Assembly (NCBI RefSeq): GCF_014696435.1
Contig: NZ_JACJQG010000046.1
Location: 1-64,000, forward strand
Reading direction: 5' to 3'
Source: Calothrix anomala FACHB-343
Lineage (GTDB): Bacteria; Cyanobacteriota; Cyanobacteriia; Cyanobacteriales; Nostocaceae
Length of the DNA stretch: 64,000 bases
Shown one piece after another: positions 48,052 to 58,309 of the stretch. Each line of letters begins with the position of its first letter. Within the stretch, counting starts at the first letter, position 1. The notes under the pieces are model-generated. The model saw only the letters and a program-made list of their open reading frames with translations. It was not told the DNA's origin and ran no database searches. A program made the translations under genes and the position numbers.

Positions 48052-48726
48052 CTAAGCGTAAGCCACAGGGTCACTTAAACCTAATTCCCCAAAGGCTGCT
48101 AGCCTGAGGCGGCAAGAATCACAGACACCACAGGCGACATCAGCACCAGCATAACAAGACCATGTGAGTTCCCAAGGTACGCCCAGTTGATTACCAAGCT
48201 GGATAATTTCGGTTTTTTTCAAATTAATTAAGGGCGCAACAATCGTAATCGCTTCTCCCTCCCTACCTTGCTTAGTTCCTAAGCGAAAAACTTCTTGCAT
48301 CGCCTGGATATAGTCGGGGCGACAATCAGGATAACCAGAGTAATCTAAAGCATTAACACCAATATAGACACGTTCGGCAGTGATTGTTTCTGCATAAGCG
48401 AGGGCAAAACTTAAAAAGATTGTATTTCGGGCAGGAACATAAGTTACAGGAATATTTTGCGACATTTCCGTCAGGGAACGTTCCTGTGGTAAATCTATGT
48501 CATCATCTGTTAGGGCTGAACCGCCCCATTGACGTAAATCAAAGTTGACTATCTGATGTGTTGCTACCCCAGCTTTTTGTGCTACCAATAGGGCAGACTG
48601 TAACTCTCGCTGATGTCGCTGGCGATAATCAAAAGAAAGGGCGTGGCACTCATAGCCATCAGCTTTGGCTTGATACAGAATTGTGGAAGAGTCTAATCCT
48701 CCAGACAACAGAATTACAGCTTTCAT
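48052..48726 (-). CDS. queC: 7-cyano-7-deazaguanine synthase QueC
   Basis: 224 residues from [17 protein letters not shown]. The PP-loop SGGLDS starts at residue 8, and the zinc-binding Cys cluster [17 protein letters not shown] near the end supports QueC, which makes preQ0 from carboxy-deazaguanine with ATP and ammonia for queuosine tRNA modification. The frame runs 27 codons further upstream (to 48807), but conserved MKAV at 48726 is the likely start. No Shine-Dalgarno is clear. No other que genes in the window. Confidence 0.9.
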   Translation of the reverse strand: MKAVILLSGGLDSSTILYQAKADGYECHALSFDYRQRHQRELQSALLVAQKAGVATHQIVNFDLRQWGGSALTDDDIDLPQERSLTEMSQNIPVTYVPARNTIFLSFALAYAETITAERVYIGVNALDYSGYPDCRPDYIQAMQEVFRLGTKQGREGEAITIVAPLINLKKTEIIQLGNQLGVPWELTWSCYAGADVACGVCDSCRLRLAAFGELGLSDPVAYA

Positions 48727-49340
48727 CGGGGTTAATAATTTGGGCTTTTTAATCGCGAAATCTGACTGCGGTTGCCTTTGCACTTTTGTGAGCGATCGCA
48801 TTTTCAATTACGACCTCAACCGTCAAAGGACATTCTCTCAACTAAAGTCTCTAAAAATATCACTGCCTAATCTGTCAGTGTTACAGATAATTATGTAAAA
48901 ATTATTAAATTACTCATTAGTCTTCACTATTGTTCAATGACTGCAATTTTTTTCCGACCTAAGTTAAGTAGGAAATTTTGATTTTTATGTAATTTTACTC
49001 ACAAAAAAGGATGACTTTTGATTATCTCAACCAAATAGTGATTGAAATAATCAATTACCTAATTCCTATTGAGTAATTGAGTTTTAAGTATTACTGAGAT
49101 TGTAAAGTTAATAAAAAGACATTTTATATTTTGTGTAAAGTGTAAAAAATTAATCAACAATCAACTCAAATTCCAAAAGATACTCAGATTGCGGGAACCC
49201 ATAACAAACTTTGAAATTCTTCATAAACAGAACCTCTATGTTACCATCTGGATGGTTTTAGACGGATCGTAACAGGCAGTTAAGTATAAAGGCCAACGAC
49301 CGTAGCGTCTCTAAATTTGGTGGTTGAGGAGAGAATCATA
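48727..49340. other. AT-rich intergenic region, nothing seen
   Basis: About 600 bases, no reading frame or hairpin to report. Contains the divergent promoters of queC and the oxidoreductase. Confidence 0.4.
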
Positions 49341-50423
49341 GTGCAAAATAGCATGTCAGTGGCAGAACCAAATCCATATACACAGCGCAACCAACCACGA
49401 CCAATTCGCATAGGCGTAATTGGAGTGGGTAACATGGGGCAACATCATACCCGAGTCCTGAGTTCAATGAAAGATGTTGAACTGGTGGGTGTTTCCGATA
49501 TTAACGTCGAACGAGGATTAGAAACTGCTAGCAAATACAAAGTCAAATTTTTTGAAGATTACTGTGACTTACTACCTCATGTAGAAGCAGTTTGCATTGC
49601 CGTTCCTACACGCTTGCATTACGCTGTGGGTATTAACTGTTTGTTAGCCGGAATTCACGTTTTAATTGAAAAACCAATTGCTGCTAGTATTTCGGAAGCA
49701 GAATCCCTCGTGAATGCTGCTGCTGAATCTCAGTGTATTCTCCAAGTAGGTCACATTGAACGCTTCAATCCCGCATTTCGCGAACTGAGTAAAGTACTGA
49801 AAACCGAGGATTTATTGGCGATAGAAGCCCATCGTATGAGTCCTTATTCAGATCGGGCAAATGATGTATCTGTGGTGCTGGATTTAATGATCCATGACAT
49901 TGACTTACTTCTGGAATTAGCAGCCTCTCCAGTCGTCAAGTTAACCGCTAGTGGCACCCGTGCATTAGACTCTGGTTATCTAGATTACGTGACTGCCACC
50001 TTAGGATTCGCTAATGGTATTGTAGCAACTTTAACTGCAAGCAAAGTCACTCATCGGAAAATCCGGCGGATAGTTGCCCATTGCAAAAATTCCTTTACGG
50101 AAGCGGATTTCCTCAAGAATGAAATTTTGATTCACCGCCAAACAAATCACAATTCTCTCAACGATCCAAGACAAGTACTTTATCGCCAGGATGGTGTGAT
50201 TGAGAAAGTTTATACGACTAATGTTCAACCTCTCAGTGCAGAGCTAGAACATTTTGTCAACTGCGTACATGGTGGAAATCAACCTTCCGTTGGCGGGGAA
50301 CAAGCCTTAAAAGCTTTAAGACTAGCCAGTTTAATTGAGCAAATGGCTCTAGAAGATAAAGTTTGGAATCCATTAGATTGGCAATCAGAACCAAGAGTAC
50401 AATCACTAACTCCAACAGTCTAG
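49341..50423 (+). CDS. Gfo/Idh/MocA-family NAD(P)-dependent oxidoreductase
   Basis: 360 residues. N-terminal Rossmann motif IRIGVIGVGNMGQHH, then VAVPTRLHYAVG-type segment and the family EKPIAAS with the catalytic-site Lys, and HDIDLLLELA. Such enzymes oxidise or reduce sugars, inositol or sugar nucleotides; the IEKP and HIERFNPAF features resemble UDP-N-acetylglucosamine 3-dehydrogenase-type enzymes, but I cannot fix the substrate. Start: GTG 49341 is 9 bases after GAGGAGAG, better than the TTG at 49317. An ATG at 49353 is a second candidate. Confidence 0.8.
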   Translation: MQNSMSVAEPNPYTQRNQPRPIRIGVIGVGNMGQHHTRVLSSMKDVELVGVSDINVERGLETASKYKVKFFEDYCDLLPHVEAVCIAVPTRLHYAVGINCLLAGIHVLIEKPIAASISEAESLVNAAAESQCILQVGHIERFNPAFRELSKVLKTEDLLAIEAHRMSPYSDRANDVSVVLDLMIHDIDLLLELAASPVVKLTASGTRALDSGYLDYVTATLGFANGIVATLTASKVTHRKIRRIVAHCKNSFTEADFLKNEILIHRQTNHNSLNDPRQVLYRQDGVIEKVYTTNVQPLSAELEHFVNCVHGGNQPSVGGEQALKALRLASLIEQMALEDKVWNPLDWQSEPRVQSLTPTV

Positions 50424-50626
50424 AAAAGTTGGAGGAAGATGAAATCAAAAGGCAAAAGTCAAATGTTAAAAGCATTTTTGATTTTTGCCTTTTCTTGTGA
50501 GCTAAATCTTTGATTTTAATTTTTTATGTGTAATTCGCAGATTTTCTCAACTTAATTTATTGAGCTTATCTGCGGTACAGATAAGGAAATTTTGTAACTA
50601 AATACAGTAATTGTAGGAATTAAATC

Positions 50627-51250
50627 ATGCTGGAATGGATAACTAATACAATCAACTCTCTAGGATATTGGGGGATTGCTCTGTTGATGTTTTTAGAGAA
50701 TCTTTTTCCGCCGATTCCTTCAGAGTTAATTATGCCATTGGCAGGATTTACCGCCAGTCCCCATCAGCCAGGAGGCGCAAAGCTGAGTATTATTGGCGTG
50801 TTTCTCGCCGGACTTTTAGGTTCGGTATTAGGTGCATTAATTTGGTACTACCCAGGACAGTTTTTAGGCGAAAACCGCTTGAAAAAATTAGCCGATAAAT
50901 ATGGTAAATGGATTGCCATATCGAGTGACGATATTACCAAAGCAAACCAATGGTTTAATAAAAAAGGTAGTAAGGCTGTATTACTTGGTCGGTTAGTGCC
51001 AGGAATCAGGACTTTAATCTCTGTGCCGGCTGGTCTGAGCAATATGCCTTTAGTGCCTTTTTTATTTTACACAACTATGGGTAGCGCAGCTTGGGTAGGT
51101 TTGCTAACATACTCAGGATATCTGTTGGGTAGTCAGTATGAACTGGTGGACAAGTACCTTGCGCCTGTATCAAAAATTGTGCTTGGGAGCTTGATTGTGG
51201 GATTTTTTATTTGGGTATTCAAACGCAAGCGTAAAATCACTAGAAAATGA
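50627..51250 (+). CDS. DedA-family membrane protein
   Basis: 207 residues. Typical DedA core: ENLFPPIPSELIMPLAGF near 24, SVLGALIWYYPGQFLG, the conserved GRLVPGIRTLISVPAG and a C-terminal membrane helix followed by a basic tail (FKRKRKITRK). Several membrane segments. DedA proteins act in membrane lipid flipping (undecaprenyl phosphate recycling is now known for some) and proton-driven transport. Substrate unknown. Single gene between the oxidoreductase and the ParM-like gene. Confidence 0.85.
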   Translation: MLEWITNTINSLGYWGIALLMFLENLFPPIPSELIMPLAGFTASPHQPGGAKLSIIGVFLAGLLGSVLGALIWYYPGQFLGENRLKKLADKYGKWIAISSDDITKANQWFNKKGSKAVLLGRLVPGIRTLISVPAGLSNMPLVPFLFYTTMGSAAWVGLLTYSGYLLGSQYELVDKYLAPVSKIVLGSLIVGFFIWVFKRKRKITRK

Positions 51251-51460
51251 AATAGAAAGGTTTTTGGCATCAAAATAGGTGTTAAATATACTTGATATTG
51301 GCCTAAACTATCCCCAATAATGCTAGATTCGCGATCGCCTGACTTAATTTTTTGCGTATTTCTAGCTACACTTGACGCAGCCAGGAATTTTTGATAATTC
51401 CCATTTTTGTAAGATTGAGCAGGATTTAGTTTTTACAGTTAAGTTAGGACTAGGAGCTTT

Positions 51461-52609
51461 ATGACAGACCAACCTTCCGCCGCTACCCCAATAAATGCCG
51501 CCGCTATACCTATGAATCGGGTGTCTGCGTCTACCCCCATTAACGCGACTACGACACCCAAGCCAAGCACCTTTTCTGGTAAGGCAATTCTCAGTGTGGA
51601 TTTAGGCAGAACTTCTACCAAGACTTGCGTTACTCGCGAACCCAATAATGTGGTGTTCGTACCAGCAAACGTCAAGCAAATGTCCATCGAACAAGTACGT
51701 GGCGGTGTGTTTGAAGCCCGCGCGACAGATCCGTTAATGGATTTGTGGCTAGAGTATCAAGGTAATGGCTATGCAGTCGGTCAACTAGCCGCAGACTTTG
51801 GGGCTAATTTGGGAGTAGGTCAATCCAAGGTAGAGGATGCACTCGTAAAAGTATTAGCCAGTGCGGGCTACTTTAAACTCAAAGACGAGATTTCCGTCGT
51901 TCTAGGTTTACCTTTCCTATCTCTAGAACAATTTGAAAAAGAAAAAGCACAGTTGACCAGCTTGGTAAGCGGCCCCCATGTGTTAAACTTCCGTGGCGAA
52001 ACCATCAACCTCAACATTAGTAAAGTTTGGGTAATGCCAGAAGGCTACGGTAGCCTGCTGTGGACAGAAGCTCAACCACAAAAAGGTGCTACTCTCCCGG
52101 ATTTTACGAAAATTTCCGTGGGTATCGTCGATATTGGCCATCAAACCATCGATTTGTTGATGGTGGATAACTTCCGCTTCGCTCGAGGCGCTTCTAAGAG
52201 TGAAGATTTCGGGATGAATAAGTTTTATGAACTTGTCGCTGCTGAAATTGAAGGCGCTGATAGTCAATCTTTGGCATTGATTTCGGCTGTAAATAAACCC
52301 AAAGGCGAAAGATTCTACCGTCCCAAAGGTGCCAGCAAGCCAACAAATCTTGATGATTTTCTCCCCAATCTCACAGAGATGTTTTCTCGAGAAATTTGCA
52401 GTCGCGTTCTCGCCTGGTTACCAGAACGGGTAACTGATGTGATCATCACCGGTGGTGGCGGTCAATTTTTCTGGGAAGATGTACAACGGCTATTGAAGGA
52501 GGCTAGAATTAACGCTTATTTAGCTGCACCTTCCCGACAAGCTAATGCCTTGGGGCAGTATATTTATGGAGAGGCGCAATTATCTGCTGTTCGCTCTTCT
52601 AGGGCTTAA
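51461..52609 (+). CDS. ParM/StbA-like actin-family ATPase
   Basis: 382 residues. After a 40-residue low-complexity leader (Ala/Thr/Pro/Asn-rich) comes an actin-fold: phosphate-1 motif ILSVDLGRTSTKTC, phosphate-2 KISVGIVDIGHQTIDLLMV, and adenosine-region VIITGGGGQFFWEDV. This is the ParM/StbA/Alp group, which forms filaments that push plasmids apart. Here it lies on what looks like a chromosome, with a ParR-like partner 5 bases downstream and a terminator after. A function in plasmid, chromosome or cell-structure positioning is inferred. ATG at 51461 follows GGAGCTTT. Confidence 0.85.
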   Translation: MTDQPSAATPINAAAIPMNRVSASTPINATTTPKPSTFSGKAILSVDLGRTSTKTCVTREPNNVVFVPANVKQMSIEQVRGGVFEARATDPLMDLWLEYQGNGYAVGQLAADFGANLGVGQSKVEDALVKVLASAGYFKLKDEISVVLGLPFLSLEQFEKEKAQLTSLVSGPHVLNFRGETINLNISKVWVMPEGYGSLLWTEAQPQKGATLPDFTKISVGIVDIGHQTIDLLMVDNFRFARGASKSEDFGMNKFYELVAAEIEGADSQSLALISAVNKPKGERFYRPKGASKPTNLDDFLPNLTEMFSREICSRVLAWLPERVTDVIITGGGGQFFWEDVQRLLKEARINAYLAAPSRQANALGQYIYGEAQLSAVRSSRA

Positions 52610-52614
52610 AACTG

Positions 52615-53106
52615 ATGTTCCAATGGTCAAAAAAAGTAGTTAAATCGGTCACGTTCAATCCAGGGGTTGCTGATGAAAGCTTGTTGGCTCTTGTAGAAAG
52701 CTATTTAGAGAAACAAGTCGATAAAACTTTCAGCGACCTCTGTAAAGAAGCTTTATGGCAATCTTTATGTGTCCCGGAATCAGTCAAACCTGGTGCGCAC
52801 ACAATATCGACAACGGCGGTTGAACAAGAAATCGGTAGACTGCAACATCAACTGGCTGACCTTGAGGAACGCTTTTTTGCCAAAGAATCTCATCGTTTAG
52901 AATCAATGGAAAGCCAAATTCTGCAACTTACTCAGCAAGTTGCCCATTTGGCTATCATGGTCGCTGAACGACCAGTGATTCAGTATGCAGCTTCAGGAAC
53001 ACCAGTAGGGGAGGTAGTCCATAATACCTATGTTCCGCCTCCACCTCCTCCTCAAGAGGTTGACCCGGTGATCAGCAGACTTAGCCAGTTTCTTGATGAT
53101 TTTTAA
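52615..53106 (+). CDS. ParR-like partner protein (predicted ribbon-helix-helix plus coiled coil)
   Basis: 163 residues. The start (SVTFNPGVADESLLALVESY, then KTFSDLCKEALWQSL) has the strand-helix-helix pattern of a ribbon-helix-helix DNA-binding domain, as in ParR. Residues about 65-115 form a coiled coil (VEQEIGRLQHQLADLEERFF, MESQILQLTQQVAHL). A proline run PPPPPPQE at 143-149 precedes an acidic C-terminal end. Five bases after the ParM-like gene; co-translated. It fits an adaptor between DNA and actin filament. Function is inferred. Confidence 0.65.
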   Translation: MFQWSKKVVKSVTFNPGVADESLLALVESYLEKQVDKTFSDLCKEALWQSLCVPESVKPGAHTISTTAVEQEIGRLQHQLADLEERFFAKESHRLESMESQILQLTQQVAHLAIMVAERPVIQYAASGTPVGEVVHNTYVPPPPPPQEVDPVISRLSQFLDDF

Positions 53107-53146
53107 AGACTATCGGGGTGTTGAGCAGTTTCCTGCTCCTATATAA

Positions 53147-53176
53147 AATCCTTAATAGTGTTCGCTATTAAGGATT
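53147..53176 (+). terminator. Intrinsic terminator of the ParM/ParR-like pair
   Basis: AATCCTTAATAG and CTATTAAGGATT, a perfect 12-bp stem with a 6-base loop, then ATTAATATTTTTATT. 41 bases after the partner's stop. Confidence 0.85.
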
Positions 53177-53302
53177 ATTAATATTTTTATTCGCGGAAAT
53201 TTCACAGCTAGTTACTAGAAATTATACGTATTAGTACTATATTTTTTTAATAAAGCTTACAGTCTAAATGATAGAATCCTCAGTAAAAATTAGGATAACT
53301 CC

Positions 53303-54739
53303 ATGCCAGTTGTAGCAAACTCCATCAAATTTGGTACAGACGGCTGGCGAGGTGTGATTGGTGAAGAATTCACCTTTGAACGCCTAGCCTTGGTTGCACC
53401 AGTTGCCGCGAAAGTATTATATGATACTTATTTTTCAATTGTCGGGACTAAGAAAATAGTTGTCGGCTACGATCGCCGATTTATGGCAGAAGATTTTGCC
53501 CGTGCTGTCGCTGATGCTGTTACTGCTATCGGATTTGATGTGCTACTCAGCGATAGTTATGCGCCCACTCCGGCTTTTAGCTGGGCGGCGAAACAACTTA
53601 ATGCTTTGGGTGCTTTGGTAATTACTGCCAGTCATAATCCTGGTGCATATTTAGGATTAAAAGTCAAGGGATATTTTGGGGGTTCGGTATCGCCAGAATT
53701 TACCAAAGAAATAGAAACACTTTTACCGCAAGGAGTACCTACAGCAGCTACACCTGGTAAAGTGGAGAAATTTGACCCTTGGCCCAGCTATACGGCAGGT
53801 TTAGAAGGTAAAGTTGATATTAGCAAAATTCGCACAGCGATCGCTGATGGGAGATTAACTGTATTTGCCGATGTCATGCATGGAGCTGCGGCTACTGGAT
53901 TAGCTAGATTATTGGGCGATCGCGTCCAGGAAATCAACAGCGATCGCGATCCTTTATTTGGTGGTGGTGCGCCAGAACCCTTACCAAAATACCTCTCCCA
54001 GCTATTTACAGTCATCAAAAATCACCGCGCCAGCAATCCAAATAACTTAGCTGTAGGTTTAGTATTTGATGGTGACTGCGATCGCATCGCCGCCGTTGAT
54101 GGCGATGCTAACTTTTTAAGTTCTCAAGTCTTAATTCCGATATTAATTGACCATTTAACCTTACGGCGTAGTTTTACAGGTGAAATCGTCAAAACAGTCA
54201 GTGGTTCTGACTTAATTCCCCTAGTAGCTGCATTACATAAACTCTCTGTCTTTGAGACACCTGTTGGCTATAAATATATTGCTGACAGAATGTTAGCTGC
54301 AGAAGTTTTGTTAGGTGGTGAAGAATCGGGAGGAATTGGCTATGGTAGCCATATTCCTGAAAGAGATGCACTGCTATCAGCTTTATATGTGCTAGAAGCC
54401 ATAGTTGAATCAGGACAAGATTTAGGGGAATATTACCGACAGTTACAACAGCAAACAGGCTTTGATTCCGCCTACGATCGCATTGATTTACCCCTAGCGA
54501 GTATGGAAGTGCGATCGCGGCTTTTGCAACAACTGCAAACCCAACCATTAACAGAAATAGCCGGACAAGCTGTAACTGACTGTCAAACCATCGACGGCTA
54601 TAAATTCCGCCTAGCTGATAATAGCTGGTTAATGATTCGCTTTAGCGGAACCGAACCAGTTTTACGCCTGTACTGCGAAGCCGCTACAATCGATCGCGTA
54701 CATGAAACTCTTGCTTGGGCGAAACACTGGGCGACGTAA
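53303..54739 (+). CDS. Phosphoglucomutase/phosphomannomutase-family enzyme
   Basis: 478 residues. FGTDGWRGVIGE at the start, catalytic phosphoserine loop ALVITASHNPGAYLG, metal-binding GLVFDGDCDRIA, sugar-binding GGEESGGIGY and C-terminal phosphate loop RFSGTEPVLRLY. These mark the alpha-D-phosphohexomutase superfamily, converting hexose 6- to 1-phosphates. Group specificity (glucose, mannose or glucosamine) is not certain; the length fits phosphoglucomutase/phosphomannomutase. ATG 53303 is preceded by AGGATAACTCC. It supplies sugar 1-phosphates for nucleotide sugars. Confidence 0.85.
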   Translation: MPVVANSIKFGTDGWRGVIGEEFTFERLALVAPVAAKVLYDTYFSIVGTKKIVVGYDRRFMAEDFARAVADAVTAIGFDVLLSDSYAPTPAFSWAAKQLNALGALVITASHNPGAYLGLKVKGYFGGSVSPEFTKEIETLLPQGVPTAATPGKVEKFDPWPSYTAGLEGKVDISKIRTAIADGRLTVFADVMHGAAATGLARLLGDRVQEINSDRDPLFGGGAPEPLPKYLSQLFTVIKNHRASNPNNLAVGLVFDGDCDRIAAVDGDANFLSSQVLIPILIDHLTLRRSFTGEIVKTVSGSDLIPLVAALHKLSVFETPVGYKYIADRMLAAEVLLGGEESGGIGYGSHIPERDALLSALYVLEAIVESGQDLGEYYRQLQQQTGFDSAYDRIDLPLASMEVRSRLLQQLQTQPLTEIAGQAVTDCQTIDGYKFRLADNSWLMIRFSGTEPVLRLYCEAATIDRVHETLAWAKHWAT

Positions 54740-54742
54740 AAT

Positions 54743-54852
54743 TAGTCAATAGTCAAAAGTCCACAGTCAAAAATTCCTAACCATATTGACTATTGACCAT
54801 TGACCATTGACTATTGACATTGACCAATGTACAGACGCGATTAATCGCATTT
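54743..54852. repeat. TCAATAG/TTGACCA repeats and degraded palindrome, copy 5
   Basis: AGTCAATAGTCAAAAGTCC-type direct repeats, several ATTGACC units, then AGACGCGATTAATCGCATTT, a fifth copy of the dispersed palindrome with a decayed right arm (54833-54852). Confidence 0.7.
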
Positions 54853-54859
54853 CTGACCA

Positions 54860-55444
54860 ATGACTAAACAACTTATAGTAGCCACAGGTAACCCCGGTAA
54901 GTTAAAAGAAATGCAAGCTTATCTGGCTGATTCTGGCTGGGAATTATCCCTGAAACCGGAAGAATTAGAAATTGAAGAGACAGGGGAGACTTTCGCCGCT
55001 AATGCTTGTCTGAAAGCTTCCCAAACCGCCAAAGCTACGGGACAATGGGCTATAGCTGATGATTCTGGCTTACAAGTAGATGCTTTAGATGGCGCACCAG
55101 GGGTTTATTCTGCACGTTACGCAAGAAACGACGCCGAACGTATTGCTAGAGTATTAAGCGAATTAGGCGCGGAGATTAACCGACAAGCGCAATTTGTTTG
55201 CGTAATTGCGATCGCCAGTCCTGATGGTGAAATAGTCCTGCAATCTGAAGGTATTTGTCGCGGTGTCATCCTTCATGCGCCTCGCGGTACTCGTGGTTTT
55301 GGCTACGATCCGATTTTTTATGTGCCAGATAAACAATTAACCTTTGCGCAGATGACACCACAATTAAAGCGATCGCTTAGTCATCGTGGTAAAGCTTTTA
55401 CAGCGTTACTTCCGCAATTAGCAAAGCTGAGTCCTGAGTCATAA
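54860..55444 (+). CDS. rdgB: Non-canonical purine NTP pyrophosphatase (RdgB/HAM1)
   Basis: 194 residues. VATGNPGKLKEMQAYL near 6, EETGETFAANACLKA, ADDSGLQVDAL and GFGYDPIFYVPD are the family motifs. It hydrolyses dITP, XTP and ITP to keep modified bases out of nucleic acids. Normal length. ATG 54860 follows the repeat region directly, so promoter and ribosome site lie in or next to the repeats. Confidence 0.9.
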   Translation: MTKQLIVATGNPGKLKEMQAYLADSGWELSLKPEELEIEETGETFAANACLKASQTAKATGQWAIADDSGLQVDALDGAPGVYSARYARNDAERIARVLSELGAEINRQAQFVCVIAIASPDGEIVLQSEGICRGVILHAPRGTRGFGYDPIFYVPDKQLTFAQMTPQLKRSLSHRGKAFTALLPQLAKLSPES

Positions 55445-55614
55445 GTTGGGAGTTTGGAGTAAATTTTGCGTTAATTTAGTGTGAAAAGATGATATTTCAC
55501 CATTTTTTCAAAACTCTCTTAATATAGAGGTATTAAGCATCTTCTAAAAACCCAAAACTTTACTCTATTAACTCTTTTTTAACCACTCAGTACTCAAAAC
55601 TCAGCCATCAGATT

Positions 55615-56392
<778 letters not shown>

Positions 56393-57019
56393 CTAACGGC
56401 TCTGGTGTTCAAATAAAGGTCGCACAACCAAATACCCAGCACTAAAAGCTGCCAGCATAATTAATAAAATACTAATAACTAACCACCAACCGCTAATTTC
56501 CTTAGTTTTTGACTCATTAGCAGCATAATACCTAACTTCCTGCTCTTCTATAAAAACTGGTTGCGGTGTTGGCGGGATCATTTCCATCACAGGCGCAGAG
56601 ACGGAAGCAGCTGGAATTTTACTACTTGGGGTTTCCGATACAGGTGGACGAGGACGCGCAACTTGCTGCTGGGGACGTGCTTTTGTGGCTGCTTTTGGCG
56701 GTGCTGTCTTTTTCCCTTGGGTATTATTAGCAGGTGCTGGACTATTAGCTTGGTTATTAGCTATATTTGGCTGTTGTCCGGGAACATCCACCAATTTTTG
56801 TAACCGCAGACAAGATTGAATCAATTTAGTCATTTCCTGACGTAGTAGTTGATTTTCTTGTGTTAATTGCTGGTTTTTAGTAGATAGGCTTTTTAATTGT
56901 GCTTGTGCTGTTTGTAACTCATCTGCTAATTCCCGATATACAGACAGGGGTACTGAGGGGGGATAAGTGGGTGTATTTTGTGTATTTGGATTGCTGTAAA
57001 TAGAATTTGTTGCTTGCAT
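56393..57019 (-). CDS. Coiled-coil protein with C-terminal membrane anchor, unknown
   Basis: 208 residues. A Pro/Asn-rich head, a coiled coil at about 25-75 (YRELADELQTAQAQLKSLST, TKNQQLTQENQLLRQEM), a basic Pro/Ala/Lys-rich linker 80-160 (APPKAATKARPQQQ and RPRPPV), and a single membrane helix near the end (GWWLVISILLIMLAAFSAGY). Orientation: linker probably cytoplasmic. I do not recognise the family. The build recalls cell-division or septal organisers, but nothing proves it. Confidence 0.65.
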   Translation of the reverse strand: MQATNSIYSNPNTQNTPTYPPSVPLSVYRELADELQTAQAQLKSLSTKNQQLTQENQLLRQEMTKLIQSCLRLQKLVDVPGQQPNIANNQANSPAPANNTQGKKTAPPKAATKARPQQQVARPRPPVSETPSSKIPAASVSAPVMEMIPPTPQPVFIEEQEVRYYAANESKTKEISGWWLVISILLIMLAAFSAGYLVVRPLFEHQSR

Positions 57020-57210
57020 AGGTTACTTAGCATGAAAAATTAGAGTAGGTTATGGTTCTAGAGATACTATCAGAGATAGTCAACACTGAAACTATGCCCA
57101 AGAATAATAGAAAAATGATAACAGGGCAAAGATTTTTGCAGGAGATGATGAAATAATTACATACTAAGTACCTTAAAGCCCTATTGGCTTGAAGTACAGC
57201 AGATAACATA

Positions 57211-58038
57211 CTAATTGTTATTTTGCAGTAAAGGGAAAAAATGTCCTACAGGGCCTTGTCCTTGACCAATATCAAGAGAGTAAGTGAGGGCAGTTGTAAC
57301 ATAGTTCTTTGCCTGTTGTACTGCTGTGAATATATCGTAGTTTTTAGCTAGGTTAGCCGCGATCGCAGCTGATAAAGTACAACCAGTACCATGAGTATTT
57401 TTTGTATCTATCAACTGAGTTGACAAGGTTGATAATTGTTCGCCATCAAACCAGATATCAACACCATGTGCTTTTCCCTCCATTCCACCACCCTTTACCA
57501 AAACCGCTTTCGCGCCTAATTTCTGGTGAATAATTTGCGCTGCTGCTTGCATATCATCCAGGCTATCAATAGTTAACCCACTCATAATTTGCGCTTCATA
57601 ACGGTTTGGCGTCACAATAGCCGCCTGGGGGATTAAAGCATGGCAAAGAGTATATACTGCATCATCATCAATTAATTGTGCCCCAGTACGTGACACCATT
57701 ACTGGATCTACTACCAAATTCTGAATTTGCAAAGCCTCTACCTGCTGCGCCACAGCTAAAATAATTTCCTGATTGAGTAACATTCCTGTTTTCGCAGCTT
57801 GCACACCAATATCTTCAACCACAGCTTGTATTTGCGCCACTACAGCCTCAGTAGCGATCGCATCAACTCGCCTGACACCCAAAGTATTTTGTGCCGTAAT
57901 GCAGGTTATAGCACTAGTACCGTGAACGCAGTGAAACGCAAAAGTACGTAAATCAGTTTGAATTCCCGCACCACCGCCACTATCAGAGCCAGCAATCGTT
58001 AAGGCAACAGGTATCCTAGATTTTGTCACAGCATTCAT
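57211..58038 (-). CDS. thiD: Hydroxymethylpyrimidine/phosphomethylpyrimidine kinase
   Basis: 275 residues. TIAGSDSGGGAGIQTDLRTF, VHGTSAITCITAQNT, VVDPVMVSRTGAQLI and KNTHGTGCTLSAAIAANL, the ThiD motifs including the GTGC anion hole. It phosphorylates HMP and HMP-P to HMP-PP for thiamine. With thiC in the same window but 16 kb apart, the two steps are not in one operon. No TPP riboswitch is seen before it (58039-58309). Confidence 0.93.
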   Translation of the reverse strand: MNAVTKSRIPVALTIAGSDSGGGAGIQTDLRTFAFHCVHGTSAITCITAQNTLGVRRVDAIATEAVVAQIQAVVEDIGVQAAKTGMLLNQEIILAVAQQVEALQIQNLVVDPVMVSRTGAQLIDDDAVYTLCHALIPQAAIVTPNRYEAQIMSGLTIDSLDDMQAAAQIIHQKLGAKAVLVKGGGMEGKAHGVDIWFDGEQLSTLSTQLIDTKNTHGTGCTLSAAIAANLAKNYDIFTAVQQAKNYVTTALTYSLDIGQGQGPVGHFFPLLQNNN

Positions 58039-58309
58039 CAGATTAATTTTTTACCTGCATTGATTGTAAATAATTACCACAATCAAAACCAAATTCTAGA
58101 TTTTGACCGTAGATTTTCCAGTGTTAATAGTTAATCCTGTTAATTCCTTAGCCAACCCAATCAAACAACAAATTTTAACAAAAGCTTGTGTAGTCTTGCG
58201 GATTTTTGGGCATTCTAACTAAAGTTACTTCTAAAAATCAGTTCGGCTGGGCGCAAAAAGTATTGTGAAGACAAATATATAAATATACAGTGAAAAAACA
58301 TAAAGCAGT

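Noticed and set aside
47811-48107. Several 68-87 codon frames through the TTGGGCA array
   Set aside because: They only translate the tandem repeat (MPNAQCP or GHWALGI repeated).
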